Notes: generated from the letters alone by a model not told the origin. Numbered from the stretch's first letter, positions 7,747-16,582 are shown. The stretch is DNA of 46,012 bases from UBA4572 sp049965515 (GCA_049965515.1 JBMFWG010000012.1:1-46012); one strand, 5' to 3'. Numbers and translations: made by a program.

Positions 7747-9012
7747 TCAGGGAAGTCCTGACGATTTTTCCCCATCCCTGCTGTCCTTCGCCCCAGTCGC
7801 CGCCTCCCCTCGAGGAAGAGAGAATTCAGGAGCTATCGCCTCCCCTTCTCCACTTTTTCGGAGAACATATCCGTCGAGGTATCCGTCTACGGTCGCGGCC
7901 AAGTAGAGAGGGGCAGCCCGAAGAAATCCCACCACCCGTCCGCCCCTGAGAACGGGCACTCCATCGGGAGTCCGCCCCAGAACTTCAAGGATCTGGCTCG
8001 ACCCATCGGTCCATTCGATGGCAGCGCCCGGGGCAAGATCGTCAAGGTCGGCGACACGAACTCCCTCCCACTGAGTAAAGGAGCGACTTCGCGCCCGATC
8101 CCACGCCAGCTCTCCACGGTAAAAAAGATCTGCCCCCGCCACAGGAAATCGCTCTCCTTTTCCCTCTCCAAACCCCCGAAGAATGACCTCCTGCATCCAC
8201 ATTGCATCACGGACAAGAAATGGAACAGGTTCAAGCCACGGAGCGAGGCCTTCTGCATCGAGAATCCCGGCCACCCGATTTCTTCGCCGAAAGTCGAGGA
8301 GCATCGTGAGCATGAGAAATCCCAGAATCAACCCCCCAAATCCCGAAATCAAAAGGCCTCGGCCAATCATCATCAGCCCGCCCAGAGATACGGCAAAGGC
8401 CCCCGCCCATCCCAGTCGCTCCGGGAGGCTCCCCTCTCCGGGGCGCTCCCAGCCATTCGCTCGACAAAAAATCTGGGAAACGGCAATCCCCATATCGAAG
8501 GGGAATCCCGGGAAGAGATTGATCAAAGCCAGACCGGCATTGATCACGGCAAACAGATGCAGCAGAAAGGCCACTTGGGGAAAGAAGACTGTCCAGTCTC
8601 CCCTTCCCGCCCCCAGGATGGACAGGGAGATCTGCCAGAGGAGAATATTGACGGCCGGGCCCGCCAGGATCACCGGAATTGACGCCGGGACAGGAGGACC
8701 AAAATCTACGCGATATTCGGGAAAAGCTCCCCAGAAGGAGAGCCTCCGACCATCATAGGGAACGCCAAGCCAGCGTCCCGCCAGCCGATGACCCATCTCA
8801 TGAAAAAGCACCGCAAGAAGGCCAAGAAAGACCGATGTCAGCCCCATCATGAGGGAGCCCATCCCGTTTTCCCCTCCGGAAAACCCACCGACCCAGAAAA
8901 GAAAAAGGCCGAAGAACGCCCAGCTTCTGTCGAGACGGACCTTCTCTCCGGAGGAAGCGTCGTTTTTTTTTCTTTTGCCCGCCCGCCAAAAGGGACGGAA
9001 AAGGGGGGTCAC
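7747..9012 (-). CDS. Site-2-type (M50) membrane metalloprotease with a C-terminal CBS-like region
   Basis: The 421-residue protein starts at GTG 9012, whose GTG overlaps the stop of the upstream flavoprotein gene (GTGA). Zinc-site motifs are HEMGH (71-75) in one membrane segment and NLFPGFPFDMG with Asp173 in another, the arrangement of S2P/SpoIVFB peptidases. Several hydrophobic segments lie between about 33 and 240. The C-terminal half (about 260-400) is soluble. It contains VRDAMWMQEV and GVPVLRGGRVVGFL, which look like a degenerate CBS pair, as in S2P proteins of the FB type. The substrate is unknown. It is the last gene of the cytochrome c maturation operon and converges on priA. Confidence 0.82.
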   Translation of the reverse strand: MTPLFRPFWRAGKRKKNDASSGEKVRLDRSWAFFGLFLFWVGGFSGGENGMGSLMMGLTSVFLGLLAVLFHEMGHRLAGRWLGVPYDGRRLSFWGAFPEYRVDFGPPVPASIPVILAGPAVNILLWQISLSILGAGRGDWTVFFPQVAFLLHLFAVINAGLALINLFPGFPFDMGIAVSQIFCRANGWERPGEGSLPERLGWAGAFAVSLGGLMMIGRGLLISGFGGLILGFLMLTMLLDFRRRNRVAGILDAEGLAPWLEPVPFLVRDAMWMQEVILRGFGEGKGERFPVAGADLFYRGELAWDRARSRSFTQWEGVRVADLDDLAPGAAIEWTDGSSQILEVLGRTPDGVPVLRGGRVVGFLRAAPLYLAATVDGYLDGYVLRKSGEGEAIAPEFSLPRGEAATGAKDSRDGEKSSGLP

Positions 9013-10253
9013 AGGGCGGGGCCGGAAAGGGGTGTCCGGCCAGGAATCAGGAGGGCTAAAGTCCTGAGGATCATTGCCCGGGAAAAGGACCGATAGTCAT
9101 GCTTTCCCGTGAGGATTGAGGCATAGAGGGCGAGAAGACCGGGATGCCGACGGGTCACCCGAAAGAAAAATCCCGGAAAGCGATAGAGAACCTGGGCCAG
9201 CCTCGCCCCTTGGGCAAAATCGGGCCAGAGAGTTCTCTTGACGAAACGGGCATAGGCCTGCGAGGCAAGGCCAAAGGCCGTCTCACGAGCCATGTCTTTC
9301 CGTGAAAGTTCATGGATGAGGGCTTCGGCCGCACGGGTGGCCGACAGAATGGCATAATAGATCCCCTCCCCCAGAAATGGGTCCAGAATCCCTCCGGCAT
9401 CGCCCACAAGGAAGAGCCCGGGAATTCGGCCGTGTCGCACTGACCGATAGTTCGGAAGGGGCCAGGTGAGGACTTCGGCTTTTCCCACTGTAGCCTGACG
9501 GCTTTCAATATAGCGGGCAAACTCCCCCCTCGGATTCGCCAGCGGCCCGAGAAACCCTGCCACTCCCAAACCCCAGGAAGAATCCTTTTTGGGAAAGGAC
9601 CAGGCATATCCTCCGGTAACAAGACCCAGGTCGATTCCGACATGGCGATCGTCGATCGGATTCCGAAGGTCTCCGAAGGCCTCCGCAGATGTAAAGGGAC
9701 GAAGAGACGGATTTTCGCGGATATGTCTGGACGAATCCGGATCAAGATCCCGAAGTACCCGGCTCGTAGCGCCATCCGCGGCAAAGACGGACCTGGCTCG
9801 AATCACTCGGCGACCCGCCAAGACCACAAATTCCCTTCCCTCACGACGAGCACTGACAGTCTCCACACCCGTCATGATCTGTCCTCCAGCCCGGCGGGCA
9901 GCATCAAGGAGGGAAGTATCGAACTGGTCGCGACGAACCTGATAGGCAATGGGTTGACCAAAGTCCTGGTTCTGAGAGGGCCCTCCCCGAAAGGTCAGGG
10001 AGATTCCCGATGTAATCTGGTGGGGAATCTCATCAAGAAGTCCCGGGGGAAGCAAGGGAAGCGTTCGGGCCGATACCCCGCCTCCGCAGGGCTTGTTCCG
10101 GGGAAAATGTGACCGATCTATTCCGATACAGGAAATCCCGGCAGACGCCAAAAGACGAAGAGCTGTACTCCCTGCCGGGCCAAGACCGACGACAGCGGCA
10201 TCGGCTAGGATCTCTTGGATCCCCTCGTCGGGAGTTCCTTGGCCGGCACTCAC
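9009..10253 (-). CDS. FAD-dependent oxidoreductase of the geranylgeranyl reductase family
   Basis: This 414-residue protein has a Rossmann FAD motif GLGPAGSTA (23-31), the family signature PRNKPCGGGVS (51-61), and a second FAD contact VGDAGGILDPFLGEGI in the C-terminal half. Such enzymes reduce isoprenoid double bonds in archaeal lipids, chlorophyll or quinone side chains, and others act on different substrates. The real substrate cannot be read here. The GTG start at 10253 overlaps the ccdA stop (GTGA), and its own stop overlaps the protease start. Its place at the end of a cytochrome c maturation operon suggests a link to heme, quinone or membrane redox chemistry, but this is inference. Confidence 0.85.
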   Translation of the reverse strand: MSAGQGTPDEGIQEILADAAVVGLGPAGSTALRLLASAGISCIGIDRSHFPRNKPCGGGVSARTLPLLPPGLLDEIPHQITSGISLTFRGGPSQNQDFGQPIAYQVRRDQFDTSLLDAARRAGGQIMTGVETVSARREGREFVVLAGRRVIRARSVFAADGATSRVLRDLDPDSSRHIRENPSLRPFTSAEAFGDLRNPIDDRHVGIDLGLVTGGYAWSFPKKDSSWGLGVAGFLGPLANPRGEFARYIESRQATVGKAEVLTWPLPNYRSVRHGRIPGLFLVGDAGGILDPFLGEGIYYAILSATRAAEALIHELSRKDMARETAFGLASQAYARFVKRTLWPDFAQGARLAQVLYRFPGFFFRVTRRHPGLLALYASILTGKHDYRSFSRAMILRTLALLIPGRTPLSGPAL

Positions 10254-10999
10254 AGATTGGGCGTCCAGCCGATATGATGCTGGGTGAGAAATGCCGAGAT
10301 GATGGTGAAGGCGTTGGAGAAGATCAGAACCCCCATGATCACCAGGAAGGCGCCGGATAGTCGGGTCAGAAGCGGCATAAAGCGTTTAATGGAACGCATG
10401 CTCCCAAGAAAAAGATTGAAGAGGACGGAGGCGAGAATGAAAGGGATTGCCAGTCCCAAGGAGTAGAAGGAAAGGAGAACGACTCCCTTGGCTACCGTTC
10501 CCTGGGATCCGGCATAGAAGAGAATGGCCCCCAAGATCGGTCCGACACACGGTGTCCACCCCGCCGCAAAACCGATCCCCACCAAAAAGGACCCCGACAA
10601 CGTGGCCTTCTTGCCAAGGAAGGGCAGGTGAGCCTCCCGGCTCAGGAAAGGAATCTTGAGCCAGCCCGCGATGAAAAGACCAAACAAGATTATCAGAATG
10701 GCCCCCACCTTCCGGATCACATCCTGGTAGGTCAGAAGGAGCTCACCCAAAAATGAAGCCGAAGCCCCAAAACCGATAAAGAGGGTTGAGAAGCCGAGAC
10801 TAAAGACCAGAGCATGTCGAAGCGACTCGCGGAGGATGATCCCTCGGGAGAGGGTCTGGGAGCGCCCTGTCAGCTCCTCAAAAGAGAGGCCAGTGATATA
10901 TGAGACATAGGAGGGAACGATCGGAAGAACGCAGGGAGAGACAAAGGACACAAGACCTGCCAAAAAGGCGAGCGTCCAGGAAATCGGCTGGTGAGACAT
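10250..10999 (-). CDS. ccdA: Cytochrome c biogenesis thiol transporter CcdA
   Basis: CcdA passes reducing equivalents from cytoplasmic thioredoxin across the membrane to keep apocytochrome heme-binding cysteines reduced. The protein has about 249 residues and six predicted membrane segments. The redox cysteines are Cys23 (VSPCVLPIVPSY) and Cys151 (GWTPCVGPIL), each next to Pro as the family requires. I chose ATG 10999, which overlaps the tlpA stop as TGATG and sits five bases after AGGA; GTG 11002 directly before it is possible. It is sandwiched between its likely redox partners (two thioredoxin-like proteins upstream) and a flavoprotein. Confidence 0.95.
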   Translation of the reverse strand: MSHQPISWTLAFLAGLVSFVSPCVLPIVPSYVSYITGLSFEELTGRSQTLSRGIILRESLRHALVFSLGFSTLFIGFGASASFLGELLLTYQDVIRKVGAILIILFGLFIAGWLKIPFLSREAHLPFLGKKATLSGSFLVGIGFAAGWTPCVGPILGAILFYAGSQGTVAKGVVLLSFYSLGLAIPFILASVLFNLFLGSMRSIKRFMPLLTRLSGAFLVIMGVLIFSNAFTIISAFLTQHHIGWTPNL

Positions 11000-11634
11000 C
11001 ACGTTCCTGCCTTTTTTTCTAGAAAGCTCTTAAGATACCGGACAACTTCTGGATTGGTCCAGTCGACCTGCCCCTCGACACGGCTCACGATCTTCCCTTG
11101 CCTGTCAATGAGAAAACTCTGCGGAAGAGCATGGACATGGAGACCTGAGGCAAACCGCATGGTTGGATCGAGCCGGAGAAGATATTTTCTCCCGTACCGT
11201 CGTGTGATCTTGTCAAGGATCGATCGATTGGCCTTTCCTTCCACAACCCCGGCCAGGGCGAGTTGTCCCCCCATCTGCCGGGAAAGAGCCACCAGAGAAG
11301 GAATCTCTCTCAGACAGGGACGGCACCATGTGGCCATGAGGCTCACAAGAAGGAGTGGATGGCCAACAAGACTTTCCACCGGAACCGGATTCCCAGAGAG
11401 GTCCAGGAGAGTGACAGACGGAATTGTCGGTCGGCTCGACGCCAGCGAGAGTGGCAGAACCAGTGACTTCCCAATCTCTCGAACCGAAATCATCCCCGTC
11501 CCAGGGAGGCTCACAAAGTTAAAAGAACCCGACCCTGAAGGAAAAAAGGGAGGAAGCATCAGGAACAAAAAAAGAAGGAGTCCCGATATCCAACGCCCCA
11601 CTCCAGAACTTCTGGAGTAGGAAAAAAACGTCAT
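10999..11634 (-). CDS. TlpA/ResA-like thioredoxin-fold protein, membrane-anchored
   Basis: The start is ATG 11634: GGAGGAG in the last codons of resA is its Shine-Dalgarno. The longer frame to 11718 lies inside resA. The 211-residue product has one N-terminal hydrophobic anchor (about 15-33), so the thioredoxin fold faces the periplasm. The active site is ATWCRPC (Cys104, Cys107), and a cis-Pro region ALPQSFLIDRQGKI follows. About 40 residues between the anchor and the core are unlike ResA. It lies one base downstream of resA and overlaps ccdA, so it is probably a second periplasmic reductant fed by CcdA. Confidence 0.88.
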   Translation of the reverse strand: MTFFSYSRSSGVGRWISGLLLFLFLMLPPFFPSGSGSFNFVSLPGTGMISVREIGKSLVLPLSLASSRPTIPSVTLLDLSGNPVPVESLVGHPLLLVSLMATWCRPCLREIPSLVALSRQMGGQLALAGVVEGKANRSILDKITRRYGRKYLLRLDPTMRFASGLHVHALPQSFLIDRQGKIVSRVEGQVDWTNPEVVRYLKSFLEKKAGT

Positions 11635-11635
11635 C

Positions 11636-12220
11636 TTACTCCTCCGCATCATCCTTTCGTGCGGCAAGGTAGGCCGCGGGGGTTTTCGGCCCATGGTCGA
11701 GGAGGTCATGAACAACAACCAGGCTGTCTTTCATGCGCCAGTCGCGAGGTCCGATCACATGCTCGGCGACAACACCTTTTTGATCAATCACGAAAGTTTC
11801 CGGGACTCCGGTAATTTTATAAAGATGGTCGAGTTTTCCCAGGGGGTCAAGCGGGACAGTAAAATCGATCCCGAACTTTTCGAGAAAAGGTTTCACCTTC
11901 CCTTGGTAGAAAACATTATTTTCGTTGACAGCCAGAAGGATAAAACGGTCGCCTGCAACGGTCCGGAACCCCTTGCTCATCTCCTCCATGGAGGGCATTT
12001 CTTGTCGACACGGTTTACACCAGGTCGCCCAAAAATTGAGCATGACGACACGACCCCGGTAATCCGACAGGTGGACATTCTTTCCGTCCACAGTCTTCAG
12101 ATCAAAGTCCGGAGCCTTCATCCCCACGGAAACAGGAGTCACGTTCGCCGTTTTGACGACATAGCCTATGGCAAGAAGCACTAGGCCCACAGCCACGAGA
12201 TAGGGCCATTTTTCCTTCAT
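11636..12220 (-). CDS. resA: Thiol-disulfide oxidoreductase ResA
   Basis: ResA reduces the disulfide in the CXXCH motif of apocytochrome c before heme ligation. The protein has 194 residues: one N-terminal membrane anchor (about 7-22), then a thioredoxin fold with VGMKAPDFDL, the active site NFWATWCKPC (Cys68, Cys71), and the cis-Pro loop GVPETFVID. The C-terminal tail of about 25 residues (KTPAAYLAARKDDAEE) is extra and unexplained. It follows ccsB by 24 bases. Two thioredoxin-like genes in a row suggest division of labour or redundancy. Confidence 0.93.
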   Translation of the reverse strand: MKEKWPYLVAVGLVLLAIGYVVKTANVTPVSVGMKAPDFDLKTVDGKNVHLSDYRGRVVMLNFWATWCKPCRQEMPSMEEMSKGFRTVAGDRFILLAVNENNVFYQGKVKPFLEKFGIDFTVPLDPLGKLDHLYKITGVPETFVIDQKGVVAEHVIGPRDWRMKDSLVVVHDLLDHGPKTPAAYLAARKDDAEE

Positions 12221-12244
12221 TTTATCAATGTCCTTTTCGTCGTT

Positions 12245-13123
12245 TCAGGCCGCGTAGGCGTGGAGACCAGGAATAATGAAGCTCACGCCCCAGTAGAGAA
12301 AAATGACCGCGACAAAGCCAAGAATTGAAAAGTAGGCGCTTGGAGCTCCCCGCAGTCCCCGGGTCATCCGGGCATGGAGATAAGCGGCATAAACGAACCA
12401 GGTAATAAGGGACCAGGTTTCTTTTGGATCCCACGACCAATATCCGCCCCAAGCCTCATAGGCCCACATGGCACCAAAGATGACCCCAAGGGTCAGGAGC
12501 GGAAATCCCACCAGTACGGACTTATAGGTCAGATCGTCCAGATCTTCGGCGGAGGGAAATTCCTGAAGAATCCAGCCAACTTTGCCTTTCTTTTCAGCCC
12601 GGCGCTTGGCGAGATAGATCCCTGCAAGAGCTGCCGAGATGCCGAATGCGGCGTAGGAAAGAAACATCGTGAAGACGTGAATCTTGAGCCAATAGGAATT
12701 CAGCGCGGGATTGAGGGGCTCAACCATCTGGTAGCGATAGGGGAGCATCCGGGCTGCCCCGACGGCAAACATCACGATGGTCAGGACAAAAGCCCCTGCC
12801 ACACGAACCTTGTACTTGAACTCCATCACCATATAACCCAATACCGAAGCCCAGGAAAAAAGAAACAGGGTCTCATAGAGATTGGACCAGGGGGCATGAT
12901 GATCGGCAAGCCCTCGCCCGACGAGGGCTGCCGTGTTTACAACCCAGCCGGAAAAGGTCACCGTGGAAGCAATGGCCCCCACCTCTTTGCGATGAGAGAT
13001 CAGGAAGAGAAAATATATGACAGTCGCGGCAAGATAAAGGACGATAACGGTATTGTACAGAATAAAGGAAGAACCGACCGAGTTAATGAAAGACATCTCG
13101 TATCTCCTTGCAAAGTTTTTCAT
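12245..13123 (-). CDS. ccsB: System II cytochrome c synthetase subunit CcsB/CcsA (ResC)
   Basis: This is the polytopic subunit that carries heme across the membrane and presents it for ligation. The 292-residue protein has about eight hydrophobic segments and the heme-handling WWD motif WGGYWSWDPKETW (about 225-237). Candidate heme-ligand histidines are at about 75-76, 149 and 250. ATG 13123 has AAGGAG six bases away. A second ATG at 13096 also has its own AAGGAG, so the N-terminus could be nine residues shorter. It sits between resB and resA, the usual arrangement in organisms with a two-subunit System II. Confidence 0.95.
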   Translation of the reverse strand: MKNFARRYEMSFINSVGSSFILYNTVIVLYLAATVIYFLFLISHRKEVGAIASTVTFSGWVVNTAALVGRGLADHHAPWSNLYETLFLFSWASVLGYMVMEFKYKVRVAGAFVLTIVMFAVGAARMLPYRYQMVEPLNPALNSYWLKIHVFTMFLSYAAFGISAALAGIYLAKRRAEKKGKVGWILQEFPSAEDLDDLTYKSVLVGFPLLTLGVIFGAMWAYEAWGGYWSWDPKETWSLITWFVYAAYLHARMTRGLRGAPSAYFSILGFVAVIFLYWGVSFIIPGLHAYAA

Positions 13124-13206
13124 ATACCACTCCTTGACACTGATCCAGCCAATGGCTGATGGGCAAAGTCAAGGAGAGTCGGTTGTCACTCCCCGGATTT
13201 CCTGAG

Positions 13207-14778
13207 CTAAAGCCCCCGAGACAGTGAGGGGGTTCCCAATCCCCTCTCGGGAGAAGGGGTAGCCTCGTCGGGAGGGTAAAGATCGGAACGGATTTCAGAG
13301 ACAAGGGATTCGAACTCGCGACCAAATCCAATCTTGTCCTTGTGGCCAAATCCTCCGGCCATAACCTGCACCCCCTCCCCCCGTGTCCGGATACGGATCC
13401 AGATCTTCCGATGGAAGATGAAGGAGGAGAGAAAGAGGCCGCCCACCAGAAGGAATGATCCGGTCCAAACGATCGGGACACCGGGATCCTTGGCCAACTC
13501 CAGCCCCGTATAGAAGGGAGCATGGTACCCTCCGAAAATAAAGAATTCCGGAACATTTTTCAAGACCTGAACCTGAGGAAATTTGTAAAAATACCATGGG
13601 CTTCCTATAACCTTGCCATTCTCGGAAACTTCAATCTGAACCGCAGGATTCTTTGGCTTTTCCGATTGGGTAAAAACCGATCCTGTCTTGGGATCGAAGG
13701 CAAAGTCCGACACATAACGAACCATCTTCAAAGTATAGGGGGTTCCCGGAATTGCCTGAGGAGTATCCCACGCGAGAGAAAACCGCCCAAGAAATTTCTT
13801 CTTGACCTTGTCAACAACAAGGATGTCGGCCTTTTCCAGTCTGTCTGGCGCCTCTCCGAAGCTTGCCTGATAAAAGCGGAGACCATCAAAGCTGAGCGGA
13901 TGGTTCACTGCAATCACCTTGTGCTTCAGAACCTTTCCGTCCTTGAGGATATCCACATCACTGAAGTAGGCCTTGACCATGCCATTTTTATAGTGTGTGA
14001 TCCAGAACTTGTTTACGCGAAGATCCCACCCCCCCTGGGGAATGAAGGTTGTGGAGTGAACATAGAATGTTCCAAAGAGCCGGAAGCCGGTGAGACTTCC
14101 CAGCAAGCCCCCCGCCAAAATGACGATAACCGAGAGATGCGCCACATGGGAGCCGATGCGCCCGAGAACCCCTTTATGGGCATAGATCGCTATATCTTTG
14201 CCATCTTGCTCGATGGCGACCTTGTAGCGGCGACTCTCCAGCCGTGTTTGCACCACCGCCATCAGATCCGAGGTCGCCATGCGAGAACGGGGAGAGGAGA
14301 TCTCCGAATATTCTCTCTGCTTTTTCAGAAATTCAGGACTGACCGAAATTCTTTCTCGAAAGAGGGAACGGATGGTTACAGGAAAACGGCGATAGACACA
14401 CGCCAGGGCATTCACACAAAGGAGGGCCAAGAAAGTGGTGTAATACCAGCTGTGGTAAATATTGTCGATCTTGAGGCCGACAATCCATGGCCCCCATTTG
14501 GGTCCATAGGTCGTCATGTAATAGGACGCATCACGTCCCTGCTCGATAAAGGTCCCGAAGATCGTGAGCACAGCGAGCGTCATGAAAAGGAAGATCGCCA
14601 GAATCAAGGAGGAGAGGACCCGGATGAGGATGTGATCCCGGACCATACTTGATGAAAAAGAAGAAGACTTTTTGGAAGGTCCTCCCCCGGTGGAGCGACT
14701 GGACTCGTCACCCTCGACACCGGAAGATCCTTCCCATTCGAGGGCCTGCTGCTCTTCAGGATCCAAACGTTCAGCCAT
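13207..14778 (-). CDS. resB: System II cytochrome c biogenesis protein ResB
   Basis: ResB (Ccs1) partners CcsB in heme attachment to cytochromes c. I chose ATG 14778 (MAERLDPEEQQ) because AAGGA is close upstream; the frame extends to 14859 without a Shine-Dalgarno. The 523-residue protein has an acidic cytoplasmic N-terminus, three membrane segments near the N-terminus (about 65-90, 120-140 and 215-235), a large periplasmic domain and a final membrane segment (about 435-455). A tail of about 65 residues rich in charged residues follows. The gap to ccsB is 83 bases. It is the first gene of the cytochrome maturation operon. Confidence 0.92.
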   Translation of the reverse strand: MAERLDPEEQQALEWEGSSGVEGDESSRSTGGGPSKKSSSFSSSMVRDHILIRVLSSLILAIFLFMTLAVLTIFGTFIEQGRDASYYMTTYGPKWGPWIVGLKIDNIYHSWYYTTFLALLCVNALACVYRRFPVTIRSLFRERISVSPEFLKKQREYSEISSPRSRMATSDLMAVVQTRLESRRYKVAIEQDGKDIAIYAHKGVLGRIGSHVAHLSVIVILAGGLLGSLTGFRLFGTFYVHSTTFIPQGGWDLRVNKFWITHYKNGMVKAYFSDVDILKDGKVLKHKVIAVNHPLSFDGLRFYQASFGEAPDRLEKADILVVDKVKKKFLGRFSLAWDTPQAIPGTPYTLKMVRYVSDFAFDPKTGSVFTQSEKPKNPAVQIEVSENGKVIGSPWYFYKFPQVQVLKNVPEFFIFGGYHAPFYTGLELAKDPGVPIVWTGSFLLVGGLFLSSFIFHRKIWIRIRTRGEGVQVMAGGFGHKDKIGFGREFESLVSEIRSDLYPPDEATPSPERGLGTPSLSRGL

Positions 14779-14904
14779 TGTCGTCCTTGCAGTAAGACAG
14801 AAGGGCCATGCGTTGTCTTTTCTAAACAGGCCCCGGGAGACCCTGTCGAGAAAAAACACCGAAGCCGCTATCCATGGAATTAAGGGATTCCTCTAGGTTC
14901 TTCA

Positions 14905-14934
14905 AGAATACCTGTCCGGTGCTCCCTGCGTCAA
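14905..14934 (-). promoter_or_regulatory. Candidate promoter of the cytochrome c maturation operon
   Basis: On the minus strand TTGACG (14929-14934) and TATTCT (14905-14910) are separated by 18 bases. The -35 is good and the -10 moderate. It lies in the 174-base gap between the mlaD stop and resB, which supports a separate transcription unit for resB onward, with a leader of about 120 bases. Confidence 0.42.
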
Positions 14935-14952
14935 ACTTTCCCGTCACCACGC

Positions 14953-16533
14953 CTAGGGAAGGTGGCCCGCAATAAGATACTTGAGTGTTTCGTCGCTCAG
15001 AATCAATCCGCCCCCAACCATGGGCGAGGCCAGCGACGAATTGAACAAATTGTAATATCCGGCATTGAGCCAGAGATGGCCAAACAGGGTATAGGTGAAA
15101 AAAAGACGGGAATAGGGATTGGGAGTCATGGGATCATACGTGCCAATATTATACATTGTAAATGTCAGAAAAAGATTGTTCAGAAGCTGGTAGTCCGCCC
15201 CCACGCCAAAGCTGTTCTGGATCAAACCCGCCCGGACATCGAAGTTGCCAAACTTTTCTCCAAACTCGGCACTGAATTTTATCCCTTGAGTGGAGCCCGT
15301 AATCTGGGTCGGGCCTGCCACATAATTGCCATTCACCTGAGTGTAGGGAGTTGTCTGGGTGTAGTAAGGATTCGTGGTGCTCACCACCTGAATACGATAG
15401 AACTTGTCCGATCGCGGATAGAGGTCGAGGGTGAAAAAACCCTCCGAAGTCCCCCCTCTTGTCATATAGAGGCCACGCATCCAGACATCAAGGCGCATCC
15501 GGTCAGCCTTGTTCGTCACACCAGAGAGCTTCTTTAAGGTCTTTGAGAGATTGTCGTAGACATCAGGGTTATTCACAAGCTTGCCGATCGTTCCCTGGCC
15601 ATCGTCAATTTTCTCCAGGATACTATTGAGATGGGCCAGAGAGCTGTTGGCGCTTTCGTAGGCGTCGTTCTTGTTCACAAGAGAGCCGATCGTCCCCACG
15701 CCATTGTCGATCTTTGTGGCGATCGAATCGACCCGTTTAAGAATGTCCGGAGAGCTTTCCTTAAGGGTTTTCGAAAAATCCCGAAGATTTTTCGTCAGTT
15801 CATCAAGGTGCCGAAGGGTTCTGCGGATCTCCTCCTTCCCTTCAGCCGTGCCGATCGAGGCCTTCAGAGAATGAGAAACGGCGCTGATGTCATCGGCCAC
15901 CTTGTTCAGCTTTTTAATCAGGCGGTTCACGCTTACGGTGGTGCCCTTGGCCGACAGGGTGGCTCCGGGAGGCAGCTCTCCGGGGGAGGCGGTCTTTGCC
16001 CCTGCTGAAGTGGGGGCTAAAGGAGACGATGGAACAGAAGGGAGGGCTGAGGAGGGAGCGGATACCGGCGGAGGGTCACTCTCCTGGGGCGCCGCAAACG
16101 CGGACTTGGGAGTGAGGGCGCCAAAGATCTTTTTGAAAAATCCCGGGGTCTCCGGGTCGCGAGATGGATCAAGGTGAGGGCGGACCTTCGAGGGTCCCGG
16201 TTCGATTTCTACATACATCTTTCCCAGAAATCCGTTGGAAAAGATGACCGCCCGCGCATCAGCGGGAATGACAACCTTCTTGTCGACGATCATCCTTACC
16301 CGAGCATGACCGGAGGGTCCCAACGTTATGGAATCCACTTCCCCCACCTTGACCCCGGCCACCTCCACATCGGTCCCCTTCTCCAGTCCATCAACGGATC
16401 GGAATTCGGCATAGAAGGCATAGGAGTGCTCGGGCTTCATGGTGTGATGGGAAAGACGGAGAGAAAGGAAGACGAGGGTGCCGACCGCAAGAAGCACAAA
16501 AAATCCGAGCCTCGTTTCCGCAGAGAGCTTCAC
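14953..16533 (-). CDS. mlaD: MlaD-type MCE protein with a long linker and a beta-rich C-terminal domain
   Basis: MCE proteins form rings that pass lipids between the inner and outer membranes. The 526-residue protein is nearly three times the size of E. coli MlaD. It has an N-terminal membrane anchor (about 9-25), one MCE domain (about 38-115, GLEKGTDVEVAGVKVGEV) and a Pro/Ala/Ser-rich linker (about 145-190). A helical region with repeated GTIG[SK]LVN units follows (about 205-330). The C-terminal 190 residues are rich in Tyr, Phe, Asn and Gly with alternating hydrophobic residues and look like outer-membrane beta strands. The end is FGHLWLNAGYYNLFN and GGGLILSDETLKYLI. It lies 49 bases after mlaF. 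Confidence 0.85.
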   Translation of the reverse strand: MKLSAETRLGFFVLLAVGTLVFLSLRLSHHTMKPEHSYAFYAEFRSVDGLEKGTDVEVAGVKVGEVDSITLGPSGHARVRMIVDKKVVIPADARAVIFSNGFLGKMYVEIEPGPSKVRPHLDPSRDPETPGFFKKIFGALTPKSAFAAPQESDPPPVSAPSSALPSVPSSPLAPTSAGAKTASPGELPPGATLSAKGTTVSVNRLIKKLNKVADDISAVSHSLKASIGTAEGKEEIRRTLRHLDELTKNLRDFSKTLKESSPDILKRVDSIATKIDNGVGTIGSLVNKNDAYESANSSLAHLNSILEKIDDGQGTIGKLVNNPDVYDNLSKTLKKLSGVTNKADRMRLDVWMRGLYMTRGGTSEGFFTLDLYPRSDKFYRIQVVSTTNPYYTQTTPYTQVNGNYVAGPTQITGSTQGIKFSAEFGEKFGNFDVRAGLIQNSFGVGADYQLLNNLFLTFTMYNIGTYDPMTPNPYSRLFFTYTLFGHLWLNAGYYNLFNSSLASPMVGGGLILSDETLKYLIAGHLP

Positions 16534-16582
16534 AAAGGAACTCCTTTACAAGAAAATATCACCGAAGAAAATATAAAAAAAA

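Noticed and set aside
8183..8758. Plus-strand frame of 191 codons opposite the M50 protease gene
   Set aside because: The minus-strand protease frame has clear catalytic motifs and the plus frame has none, so it is a shadow.
13522..14652. Plus-strand frame of 376 codons opposite resB
   Set aside because: No recognisable motif; the reverse frame is ResB.
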